From Falciphora oryzae (taxonomy: Eukaryota > Ascomycota > Sordariomycetes > Magnaporthales > Magnaporthaceae): a stretch of 64,000 bases of DNA. Each line of letters opens with the position of its first letter. Position 1 is the stretch's first letter. The translations under genes were made by a program, and so were the position numbers. The stretch is taken from contig JNVV01000002.1 of the NCBI GenBank assembly GCA_000733355.1, positions 2,453,630 to 2,517,629 on the forward strand, read 5' to 3'. Under the pieces are notes generated by a model that saw nothing but the letters and a program-made list of their open reading frames with translations, was not told where the DNA came from and ran no database searches. Shown here in pieces: positions 36,295-46,435 of this stretch.

Positions 36295-37052
36295 ATTTGC
36301 AGGCGGTCGAGTCCCAGCTCTGGAGCGCCAGGATTGAGGGCTTGAGAAGAAGAATTCGGCACTGCAGTAAACGACAAAAAGCAAAGAAGAAGAAAAGAGA
36401 TGGCAAAATGACAGAAACCGAGATGGCAGATGCCGATGGGTGTTGGGCGATGCCGAACGGCTGCTTCTTCGGGTCGCGGCGTGGTCCGGGCTGGCGCGTT
36501 CCCCACGAGAGAAAACAGGGAGTGGAAGCAGAGATGTCCGACGGGAAGTGGATGATGGATCAATCAATTTTGGACTTCGTTTTTGAGTGGCGGCCGCCCG
36601 GGCGGGGCCAGGCTTTCGTGCAGCGGGCATGCTCCAAACATTGAACCCATGCTCGGGAGCGTGCACGGGCCATAGGCATAAGGTACCCCATTGTTCGCTC
36701 TGGGCTTGGTGCGAGGCCAGGTACCACCTGCACGGCGGGTGGATCAGCAGAGACCAGCCACCCCTGCCCCTCCCCACGGGCTCGCGGCAACCGTTCAGGA
36801 GCCTCCCCAGTCACAGGCCGTCGTCGCCGTTTGAGGCTTTGTGGGCCGCCACGGCCGACACTCCTCATCGCAGCAAGCCGAATCAATGCTGTGAGTCACT
36901 GGCAGCACGGCGGGCTCGTTCGTTGTTTGCGGTTTCACGTCTTCTTCGCCGCCTCTTGTTTTTGCTTGTCTGTGTCGCCCGGTGACCCGCCACAAAGCTG
37001 AAAGGACAGGGACCAAGGCCGCCGACGTGCGCCCTCCGTATCCCCGAGCAGC
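36295..37052. other. Divergent promoter region, no gene seen
   Basis: 757 bp between the starts of the Trp-Trp-motif gene and the DUF218-like gene. No supported coding frame. Confidence 0.6.
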
Positions 37053-38001
37053 ATGGACGCACCAACCCCTGACCACCTCATCATTGTCTGCGGCCATGCC
37101 ATCTGGCTGGGCGGTCCGCAAAAGGGACGGGACGAGTCCGAGTGGTTGATCGAGAGCTACAAACGAGGCGAGACACCCACCTTTATCGAGCACATCAAGG
37201 CCGGCCTCCGCGCCCTCGGTGACGATGACCGCTCCGCCTTGGCGTTTTCCGGGTGAGGCTCCGACAACTGTTCCTTCGGTCACTCAACGCAACGTATTGT
37301 CCTGACCACCGGTCCGCACCAGTGGCCCGACATGGAAGGAGACTGCTCTCTCCGAAGCGCGCAGCTACGCAAACCTGGCAGCCGCGAATGGATATTTCGG
37401 GTTTATATCTCCTGACCTCCCCTCGGCGACCGAGGCTCAGCGGCACCCGCTGTCGCCCATCCCACTCTCGCCCCACATCATCCTCGAGGAGCAAGCCTTA
37501 GACTCATATTATAACGTCCTCTTCTCCGTGGTAGCCTTCTGGAGGCTGTATGCGACGTGGCCCGCAAAGCTCACCATTGTGAGCCATGCTTTCAAGCGGA
37601 TGCGAATCGTGGATGCCCACTGCGCAGCCATTGGCTTTCCCCTAGACCGCGTTAATTTTATCGGCATTAACCCGCCTAATTTGCCTCCTTGGCTCCGGGC
37701 GGTGGAGCAATTAGACGGGTCAGCTGTCTCCTTTGCTGGACATGAAGAAGTGTCGGAGGAGAAAGACGAGGTGATGACGAGAGGCATTAGGGAAGTTATC
37801 GGCCAGTGGACCGAAGATCCCCATGGGGCCGGAGAGGCACTCGCCGGGAAACGGCGAGCTCGGAACCCTTGGGGCATAAGCCAGAGACTCTTTTATAACA
37901 ACGAGGAAAAGCTCAAGAGCGGCATTGAAACCGTCATCCTCATTGATGGGACCGAGTCATTGACCACTGCTCCTCGGCCTGGCGCCGCCTGGAGGAAATA
38001 A
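37053..38001 (+). CDS. DUF218-like protein
   Basis: Two exons (37053-37252 and 37323-38001) with a 70-nt intron give 292 residues. The first strand and helix read HLIIVCGHAIWLGG. Across the intron junction, AFSGGPTWKETALSEARSY gives the Gly-Gly-x-Thr segment typical of DUF218 folds. LTIVSHAFKRMRIVDAHCAA and GFPLDRVNFIGINPP follow. The C-terminal part (GQWTEDPHGAGEALAGKR, NPWG) matches fungal members of the group as I remember them. DUF218 proteins are Rossmann-like. Bacterial relatives (SanA, ElyC) act in envelope processes, but no function is established for the cytosolic fungal forms. The last 30 residues are weakly supported. The stop is only 83 bp from the stop of the convergent hydrolase gene. 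Confidence 0.82.
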
Positions 38002-38084
38002 CGACCCAGAGAAGTGGCTGACCAAGCCTTTCATTAAATGGTAACTACCAGTCAGTCTCCGAGCTAATAGCTGAGAGAGACACC

Positions 38085-39275
38085 TCAAATTCTGGACACG
38101 TTCACACCACCTGCTCTACCACTGCTGCTTCCCGTCTCCGCCGCGGCGGCGTCCACAATGAACTCGACAGCGTCCAGCACCATATCATCGGCGAACTCGT
38201 GGCCTGCCTCTGGATACTCGCGGCTGTCGAAACTCACATCAAGTTCAGGGGCCCATTGGTCACACGCCTTCTTGAAGAAGTTGAGAAATGGCTCCGAGCA
38301 GCGGTACGGCACGAGCCTGTCGGCGCCTCCATAGCAATTAAGGATCTTCTTGCCTCGGAGTCGGGATGCAAGAAGCTGCTTCACTCGGCTTTCCCCGTCA
38401 GGGGGCAGCGGCCAGGTAGGCTCTTTGGTTCCGAAAACCAGGCCCTTGGGGTCAAACTTTTTGCAAGCCCGAACAAGGTCCGGAGGGAAGTCCTTGCTGC
38501 CCAGAAAGCTGGCTCCATCATCAGCCGTGCTGACTGTGGGCAGCTTGAGTTTCTTGGCGCGGTCGGACATCAGAACTGGGCGATGTAGCAGCTGCCTTAG
38601 CAACCAGTACGCTGGCTTTACGCCCCAGACTCAAACGTATCAAGACAGGGCTCACTTACACATGTAATCGGGGCAGCCAATTATGGACACGCCCGTCCTC
38701 ACTCGCTCATCGGCAAACAGGAGTTGCCATGTGCCGTGGCCTCCCAGCGAGACGCCGAGCACGTAGTGAGAGTCGATAAAGGCGTCTGGCTTCTCGGGGA
38801 AGAGACTCCCCTGCAAAAGATCGATCAACAGGCCGATGTCCACCACGGAGCCGGCGACTAAAGCCTTCAGGACCGCGAGTGTGCCCCTGGTTAGCCTCTA
38901 TAGCAGCTTTAGTTCGCCATCCCTATTGAACAAGCTGCTTACAAACATATCCTGGGCGTGAGCGGCGTTCCCTTGCCCCCAACCCTCGTTGGCCAGCGGG
39001 CTGACCTGGCGAGCGGAGTGGTTGCGCTGGTCAAAGGCGATGGCGAGCAGGCCGCGCTCGGCCGACCGCGGGTGGTCCCGGAAGGCGCCAACAGAGCGGG
39101 CGGCGACATCGGCCATATCGGCGGTGGCGCAGAGGCGGCCGTGGAGCAACCAGAGGATGGTCACGTGTGAGGCGGTAGGCGACAGCTCGTCGAGTCCGTA
39201 AACCGTCAGCGCATGGCCCGCAACATAGTGGGTTGCTGCCGCGATAGATGGCGCGGGCGGCAAAGTTGATGGCAT
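38085..39275 (-). CDS. Alpha/beta hydrolase
   Basis: Three exons (38943-39275, 38660-38897 and 38085-38611) give 365 residues. The two introns are very short, 45 and 48 nt, and their acceptors (TATAG and CCAG) were chosen because they keep the frame and yield a continuous fold. The core shows an early strand and oxyanion turn (VTILWLLHGRL), a helix-turn region (AFDQRNHSAR), the nucleophile elbow GVSLGGHG with the catalytic Ser, and a late AGHEF with the likely catalytic His. The acid is probably in the GGADRLVPY segment. No secretion signal is visible. Substrate is unknown: an esterase or peptidase-like serine hydrolase is likely. The extreme C-terminus is a low-complexity Ala/Gly/Ser tail. 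Confidence 0.85.
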
Positions 39276-40172
39276 CGTACTCGGTGTGGCTGTTGTTTTG
39301 TCTCCTTGAGAGGTGCCTCAGATCTAGATAGAGTGCCCTATGGATCAGAGGTTCCTCGAGCCGGACAATGCGGGATTATGTAGTCTCCTGTCAGCAGCGC
39401 CCTCCATGTCATTCGGCCCGCGCCCTATATGTCTTTCTGGACGGGAAGGCCGAGGGGGAGGGGCGGGTAAGGTGGGGTTTCGCTTGGATGAGTTTCGGCT
39501 GCTGTTGGACTCTGGGGTCCCGACTCGGCCCCACAAACCCTCAGACGACGCCGCCGTCCGGGACATTCTGCGGAGCTTGGCGCTGAGAGCCGTGCTTGTC
39601 GCCAAGATTGTATGCCCGTTGAGCGGAAATCGCGAGAGCTGGTTAGGGGAAAGGAGAAAACCCGACCAATCACTTTGAGGGTGATACTGCCTCAACTAAC
39701 TGCTTTTCTGAAGAAGCTTCCCGCCTGGAAAGAGAAATCATGTGTTCTCACTATAACGTCAGCTCAATCGTTATACAGCTCGGCCAATAGTGCAACCGTT
39801 ACTTTGTTATAGCATGCTTTCCTGCTTCTAATCCTTTTGTTCTCATTATTTATTGCATGTATATATATATATATATATATATATATTGGTCATCACTTGC
39901 GCATTGCCAGACGTGTCAGTCAGTCCGACTCTTCAGATTCCAGCATGTGAATAGCAGGATCAATCACATCTGAATATCAAAGGAGCAGTGAGAGACCCAG
40001 CCCCACTAAAATATTCCTGGTATTTTTTTCCTCCTCCGGTATCGCCCTGAAAGCACCTGCAGCCGAGACTCATTTTTAACACCACAGGATCATGCTGAAG
40101 GTATGATAAGGTGACAATTGCCCCATCAGTACACATTGCTCTTTGAGCAGACTTGCCGAAAGGTCTGGCGCC
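39276..40172. other. Divergent AT-richer region, no gene seen
   Basis: About 900 bp between the hydrolase and the carrier starts. It contains a TA microsatellite at 39860-39886 and is lower in GC than its surroundings. Confidence 0.6.
39860..39886. repeat. TA microsatellite (about 13 units)
   Basis: 27 bases of alternating T and A. It lies about 290 bp upstream of the mitochondrial carrier start. Confidence 0.95.
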
Positions 40173-41263
40173 ATGGCAGCTGAGACGCAGCCGCAACCAC
40201 GACCGGCCGAGACGCCGGCCGTAGGCCAGAATTATAAAGGCTTTGTCGCCGGCGTTTTCAGTGGCATCGCAAAGCTCTCGGGTAAGCCCCAGGCGCAACA
40301 ATACCACAGCCTAGACCCATTGCTTCAAGAACTTGTTCATTGGGAAATGTGCACGGCAGCTAACCTCGGATCTACAACCCAGTCGGCCACCCTTTCGACA
40401 CAGTCAAGGTCCGCCTGCAGACCACGGACGCGTCGCGCTTCAGCGGCCCGCTGCAATGCGTCCTGCAAACGGTCCGGAACGAGGGCTTCGTGGGGCTCTA
40501 CAAGGGAGCCACGCCGCCGCTGGTCGGCTGGATGTTCATGGACAGCGTCATGCTTGGCAGCCTGACCGTCTACAGGCGCCTGCTCCGTGAGCACCTGTTC
40601 GACCCGCCATTGCATCCGCCGCATGAAATCGTGGACGCCGCCGGGCAAGCCTCCCACGGCAAGGGGGTGGCGGCGGATACCCTCCCGGCCCACGGCCACG
40701 GCATGGCTGGCATCTTGGCCGGCGCGACGGTCAGCTTCATCGCCGCGCCCGTCGAGCACGTCAAGGCGCGCCTGCAGATCCAGTACGCGGCGCGCAAGGC
40801 GGACCGCCTGTACGCGGGCCCCCTCGATTGCATCGCCAAGATCTACCGGCACCACGGCGTGCCGGGGCTCTACCACGGTCTGGGCGCCACCCTCTTTTTC
40901 AGGAGCTTTTTCTTCTTTTGGTGGGGCAGCTACGACGTCCTGTCGCGCTGGATGACGGGGAACACGGACTGGAGCGCGCCCGCCGTCAACTTCTGGGCCG
41001 GCGGGCTGAGCGCCCAGGTGTTCTGGCTCACGAGCTACCCGAGCGATGTCGTCAAGCAGCGCATCATGACGGACCCGCTGGGTGGAGGGCTCAACGACGG
41101 CACGCCGCGCTTCCGTAAATGGGGGCACGCCGCCCAGGCAGTGTACCGGGAACGTGGGCTCATGGGATACTGGAGAGGCTTCTTGCCGTGTTTCCTCCGC
41201 GCGTTCCCCGCCAACGCCATGGCTCTCGTGGCCTTTGAGGGAGTAATGAGAGCATTACCATAG
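40173..41263 (+). CDS. Mitochondrial carrier family (SLC25) protein
   Basis: Two exons, 40173-40281 and 40383-41263, spliced in phase 1 across a 101-nt intron, give 329 residues. The three carrier repeats each show a form of the PxDxxK signature: HPFDTVKVRLQ (repeat 1, created exactly by the splice), APVEHVKARLQIQ (repeat 2, with Glu for Asp) and YPSDVVKQRIM (repeat 3). Six membrane helices are expected, and FFFFWWGSYDVLSRW is one of the clearest hydrophobic stretches. The C-terminus (FPANAMALVAFEGVM) is typical of the acylcarnitine / Ymc1-like / basic amino acid branch. The protein should sit in the inner mitochondrial membrane and exchange a small metabolite. The exact substrate cannot be read from the sequence. 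Confidence 0.93.
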
Positions 41264-41579
41264 CCACAGCATAGCGTTCACAATACGTAGAGCCAGCACA
41301 TTACCTTGGATACACCTCGACATCCTCCGAAGAGACCCCTTTCGAGGTCCTAAGTATGTCGGCATCACGACACGGAAATTAGTTAGATATCATGGCACCG
41401 ACGGGCGTAGGAGAATAAGTGCTTGCGACCGCAAGCCAATGGCCCCCGTTTTTGGTATTTCGTTTTGGACGACAAAGGTCCCCTGCCGCTATCAAGCTAG
41501 CAATCCATCTCTTGCCCATCCCATTCCCAAATCCCATAGAGAAACCCCAAGAACTCCGGTTATATGCGTAGAGATTCGT
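41264..41579. other. Convergent 3' spacer
   Basis: 316 bp between the stops of the carrier and eL22 genes. It holds both 3' UTRs and nothing else that I can see. Confidence 0.6.
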
Positions 41580-42162
41580 TTACTCGTCATCCTCCTCGTC
41601 GGCATCGTTGACGACGTTGAAGAACTTGAGCTCGTAGACACCCTTGGAGGTCGAGACAACACGAAGCCAATCGCGGAGCTGCTGCTTCTTGAGGAACTTC
41701 TTGGTCCTGCGGGCCGGGGCGGCATGCGTCAGCGTCTGGAGTGTCTTCATCCTCGTGAGTCGGGGGTCGCGCGGCTGCTTACAGGTACTTCAGGTAGCGG
41801 CCAGAGAGGTCGTTGTGGGCAACGATCTCGATCTTGCCATCGGGGATCTGGGAGATGACAATGGTCTCGCCCAGCTGGCCGACGCGGCCCTCGACTTTGA
41901 TCTTCTCGTTCAGGAACTTCTCAAAGGCCGAGATGTCGAAGATCTTGTCGTTGACGGGCTGCGAGGCGTTGATGACGAACTTCTTGGTCGTCTTGCCAGA
42001 CTTGCCAGCCTTCTTCTAGATTCGAGAGAACACAACATCTTAGCCTACTGTTTCACGCCATCATCTCGGGGTGCAGGGAGCGCACGAAGCGCCATCCCAA
42101 CGAGACTGGGCCAACAGCAAAGCTAGTGTGGATCATGGACGTACGGTCTGAGGGGGAGCCAT
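41580..42162 (-). CDS. rpl22: 60S ribosomal protein eL22
   Basis: Three exons, 42145-42162 (18 nt, MAPPQT), 41783-42015 and 41580-41706, give 125 residues, the normal length. Introns are 129 and 76 nt. The basic start [13 protein letters not shown] is followed by [20 protein letters not shown], then the core [13 protein letters not shown] and [19 protein letters not shown], and [20 protein letters not shown]. The tail is acidic (DADEEDDE), as in other eukaryotic L22 proteins. It is a structural protein of the large subunit near the exit tunnel. An intron almost directly after the start codon is typical for fungal ribosomal protein genes and may aid high expression. Confidence 0.96.
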
Positions 42163-43603
42163 TGCTTCTGATTTTTTGAGTACGGAACGCAAAGAGGTAG
42201 AATCCTGCGTCTCTTTTTTTTTCGGTCGCGATCAAAGGTGAGGGTCAAAAAAAGAACCAAATACTTTCAGCCTTTCTAATGGCGGGGAATTTTACTGTGG
42301 GAGTGGAGCGTGCCAGTTTAGGGCACAGAATTCAATTGTGGCGGTGTGGTATATGACTGAACCGGAATGGGACCGCTGTGGCTGGTGGCCCGGCAGCCCG
42401 ATCGGACCGCCGACCAAGCACACCACGCTCTCTCCGGAGCCGCAGCCTCGGAGCTAATCGGATTGTGGCCGGCCGCGACGGTCCAAAGCTTTAGATGTTA
42501 TTTGCCTTTAAGGAGGTACCTAGGTTGCCATATGCTCCTTTGAAGACTGCAGAGACGCTTCAGGAGCCTTGAAACTGCATAATAGGGCATGATCCAGACG
42601 AGCATATCCCGCTCAGGGCTCGATGCAGAGTCGGGAGCACAGTCTCGTCTGTAAGAGAACCGAGCAGAAGTAATAAAGAGGCTGGGAGACTCCCCGCACA
42701 ATCGATGTGGCAGCAGAGACTACTATCGGCACCAAATGCTGCCAACTTGGTGGCACAGCTCTTGCGCTGAAGCACAAAGAACGGATGCCCGCCTGGAAAG
42801 TCAGTTATGATTTATCGCTGTGCGACTGGCTCATCGAGTGTAATCCTTGGCTGTGATTTTCAGACTCAAGATATGCCAAAGTGCTTCGGGAAACTCAAGA
42901 GTGCTCACCATCAGAGAATGCCTCGGGGGCCTGTGTGTGCAGGGTTTCTCAGGGGTGGACGCGCGTCCACCCGGAAAGCTTGGACTAGATAGTGTCTTGG
43001 TATTCCCCATGATGAGTTCATGAGTCGAGCACGAGCGGGAGTGCCAAAACCAAAAATCAGGGAGCATCCAGCGCTTCACAATCGTCATTTGGGATGGAAC
43101 CCAATGCTTGGAATCTGCTGAATTGCAATCTCGAATTGTGGGGATCGCCGATGCTTGGCTGCTCTGAAAAAGAAGAAGCTTTTCTCCTGCCGCCCGTCAT
43201 TGTGATCCTCTTTTGGAGGCGCTCTGAATCCGTTCTTTCCGCTGCTGAGGACGGGACGGCAAGACGGCTTGTCGGTACGTGCAGACAAATTGGATTGGAA
43301 ACCCTTGGCAGCAGCAATGGCACTCTGTATCCCGGAACCCTGCCTGCCCACCGACCTTACTGGTACGATGTTGACAGCAATAAAGTCACAGGGTGTGAAC
43401 GAGTTGAGGACTTGAGGACTTCCCGAAATGGGCTCCTGGAGTATTGCCCGATTCGCGTCGCCGTTGCCAGCCAACGACAGGCCCATTCGAGTGGCGGCGA
43501 GATGCGCGGCCGTGATTTGCGATAATCCATCCTGGTTACAACGGCAAAGACGTTCCATGTCACTTGCCAGATGAAAGCAGATGATGCTAGTCCCCAAAGG
43601 GGC

Positions 43604-43620
43604 AAAAAAAAAAAAAAAAA
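43604..43620. repeat. Poly-A run (17)
   Basis: Homopolymer in the eL22 / Pmp3 intergenic region. Confidence 0.95.
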
Positions 43621-44816
43621 CCCCTGCAAATCCGTGGACGACTGAGCCACAATTGTACGTGCTCGATCGTGTTGCTGGGGGTACGCCTTATCTTGCGCCA
43701 CTCGGGTCCCCGCGGCCTAGGACATGACGGGTGCTCACATGGGGTTTCCTAGTGTCATTAGCCACGCCCACCGATGTCATGGCATTCGTCAAGGCCTGGC
43801 AAGGCCTGGGCCCGACCAGGGCGTGTGGGGCAGAGCAGCGAAACAACAACTTGATGGGTGACGTAGGTGAGGCGCCCCCTGCCAACTGGATGTTGCTTGG
43901 GTCTTTTGCCTGTGCCGAATATCCACCACGCGAGCTTCTCGGGTCGGGAAGGATGGGAACTGGGCCCGCAGGCGCATGCGAGCGCGGCTAGGCCAAGCCT
44001 CCAGCTCAGAAATTTCCGGAGGTCATCGGCCGAGGAGTGGGACTTTTATGTGCTTTGTCTGGGACGGGCACTCCGAGAACTTTGCCGCGACAACCTGGGG
44101 GGTGTATGAAGTGCTCTGCGAGGAGCACTGGGTACTGGCCCAGCCATCCCATCGCTACGAAGAGTTAGGTACAGCAGGCGTTCTTGGCTTCCTCAGCGAA
44201 CTGCGAGTAGCCGTCCGCGTCGGGCCAAAGCGACAGACGGTGAAGGGAAGATGGGAAACAGATGCAATGCAGTGCAGCACAGGCTCTCTATCCTCCTCCC
44301 CGTGACCCTTTTCCCGGAGCTTTTAGTTCACGGATATGATGCAAGGATTTAGGCCGAGAGCTCGTGCCAGAAGCCGGACCTGTCGAGCTTGTTTCACCTC
44401 TGACCTCGATGCGTAGGGCTGCCCGCGCTTGACGGTGTCGGGCGGGATGGAAGGCACAAAGGGAATTAGGACAAGGAAAATGATCGGGCATTGGCGGGCC
44501 AGTGCCGGCCTAGTGGATGGCCGCCCCGTCTCTGCCCAGCAATATGTATGACGCATTTGCCGTTCTCCAATCGCCCGTTCAATCTTGCTCGTCCGGTGGT
44601 CAAACGGGGTGGTACTTTGGCAGCACCCAAGGCCAAGCCTCCTGAGTGGCACTGGGCCAAGCAGGTTGCGCGCTGCTGGGGGAAGGTGTGTGTGTGCGTG
44701 TGCGCGTGCGGTGGCACCTCTTGGGAGTCCTCTCCAGCAAGCAGCACCCATTCATTCCACAGTCCGAAAGGACCAGGGTCAGGCCATTTCCGGATTCCGG
44801 TCCATCTGGGTTCTAA

Positions 44817-44826
44817 TTATTTAAAA
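44817..44826 (+). promoter_or_regulatory. TATA-like element of pmp3
   Basis: An AATTATTTAAAAA stretch about 150 nt upstream of the Pmp3 start is followed by a C-rich, A-containing leader (CCATAACAACCATACAACG). This layout suits a strongly expressed, inducible fungal gene. Confidence 0.4.
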
Positions 44827-44974
44827 ACCTCCACGCCCGCTCGTCCGTCACTACAAAACCCAACCCGTCCCTCTCCATAACAACCATACAACGCCTTTTG
44901 CGACGCAGAAAACTCCTCACCCAAACCAAACAAACAACAACCCCAGCTCCAACTCTTGTCAGACATCCGCCAAC

Positions 44975-45329
44975 ATGCCTTTCACCGCCAGGTATGTCCC
45001 CTTCTCCTCCTCACGCCTGCTTGACGGTTTCCCGATCGCGTCCCAAGAGCTCCGAGAACTGAAAGCATGCTGACCTGGCCGCCTACAGCGACATCTGCAA
45101 GATCATTCTTGCCATCATCCTCCCTCCTCTGGGTGTCTTCCTGGAGCGTGGCTGCGGTGCCGACCTGCTCATCAACATCCTGCTGACCATTCTCGGTACG
45201 TTGCCGCTCGTTCACGCAGCTCCTCCCCCTGCGACCGTCGACAAGGAAAGTGGCTTGCGACTAACATGGGCCATTCTAGGTTACCTGCCCGGTATCATCC
45301 ACGCCCTGTACATCATCTTGAAGTACTAG
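44975..45329 (+). CDS. pmp3: Plasma membrane proteolipid 3 (Pmp3/UPF0057)
   Basis: Three exons, 44975-44991 (17 nt), 45089-45195 and 45280-45329, encode 57 residues, the usual length. Introns are 97 and 84 nt. The protein is essentially two membrane helices: SDICKIILAIILPPLGVFLE, a turn with a conserved Gly-Cys-Gly (RGCGAD), then LLINILLTILGYLPGIIHAL and the end YIILKY. Pmp3 proteins limit loss of membrane potential and cation leakage in salt stress and influence phosphoinositide signalling in yeast. Expression is often stress-induced. The gene is too small and fragmented to be found by frame length alone, but the splice model and the family match are exact. Confidence 0.96.
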
Positions 45330-46435
45330 AGGGTGCCGGCGAGCGGTTCCATCCGTCGACGACGCCTCTCCCGACTCGACGTCGCAGTCAATGCCTGAAA
45401 CTCAGCAATCAAAAAAATGGCCGAATCCTCTCCGCAAGCGCCAACCCTTACAGCGACAACCGGCAACGAAACTAGGCGGTCAATAGGCTTATGCCTCTTG
45501 TCATGCGCGGTTGGGGGGCCCAACGACTACCGGCCAATGATGCAGCGACAATGAGCGGCTACGCCGGCCTCGGCTGACACCCTGCAAGCTCTAAGTTCCT
45601 GGGCATGGGTGTGGGCCGCTGCAGCCAGCGCCCTCATTCTGACGTGGCCGGCCCAAGCGAACAACACCCAACCTCCAACTTTTTTCACCATGGTCTTCTC
45701 CTTGGGTGAATCGAGGGTCGGAGACGGATGGAACTCTTCAGTCTGCGCGGATTTTTTTGTCTCTTGTTTTGTCTCGTCATCTCTTTTCCATTCGAGCCTT
45801 TTCTCATGCGAACGCGACTTCCTTTTCTTGTTCCGGGGACACTGGGGGATTCATGATTCTGTGGTCCGGTTGAGAGCATAAGACGATACGCGACATAGCT
45901 TTTCTCGTTACCTTAATTCTGATACCCTTCACCAACCTCGAACGCGCAGGATCGAACCCGCCCGAGGAGTGTGATATTTTGTGCACTGATGTGTGCCGCT
46001 CAGATTCCGACGCGCTTTATTGGCCAATTATCTGCGCTGGCAGCGGACCGTGGACCTGCGGGAACTGAGATGGATCTCGAAGGAGTCGAGTCGCTTGCTA
46101 GCGCTCATTGTCGTCATGACATCATTCCGCCCACGCTGACAGCCATCGAAGCCGCCCGCTATCTGCGGATGCGCTCGGAATCGCGCTAACCTCTCTTGAC
46201 AGGGCGGATGAGAAGCTGAACTAGAGCCAAGTCCACTTGAGATTGTGATAGCTGGATATGACTGATCTGGGACTGGGAGGATCCGAGGCGACATTAAAGG
46301 GGTTGCTGGTTCACGCATGATGCACCTGCCATCCCTACGAAAAGACGACGTGCGAAACGATTTGTCCACGAGAGGTCAATTATCTTTATGTCTATGACGT
46401 TCGACTTAGTCTACACAGCATAGAATCCAGCGCGC
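45330..46435. other. Convergent spacer, no gene seen
   Basis: 1.1 kb between the stops of pmp3 and the YchF-type GTPase gene. It probably contains a long pmp3 3' UTR. A tRNA-like B-box string near 45945 was examined and rejected. Confidence 0.6.

Larger units (their letters stand above)
42163..44974. other. Divergent region between eL22 and Pmp3, no supported gene
   Basis: 2.8 kb. A run of 17 A lies at 43604-43620 and an AGGTACCTAGGT motif at 42514-42525. Overlapping frames of 140 to 170 codons on both strands at 43085-43597 show no domain-like pattern and are not called. Confidence 0.55.

Noticed and set aside
43085..43597. Overlapping 140- and 170-codon frames on opposite strands between eL22 and pmp3
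   Set aside because: No splice structure, domain pattern or codon preference favours either strand. Overlap of this kind is expected by chance in GC-rich DNA.
45925..46010. GGGTTCGATCC on the minus strand, like a tRNA T-loop
   Set aside because: The flanking bases do not form a T stem, and no A-box, anticodon stem or acceptor stem could be found at the right distance.
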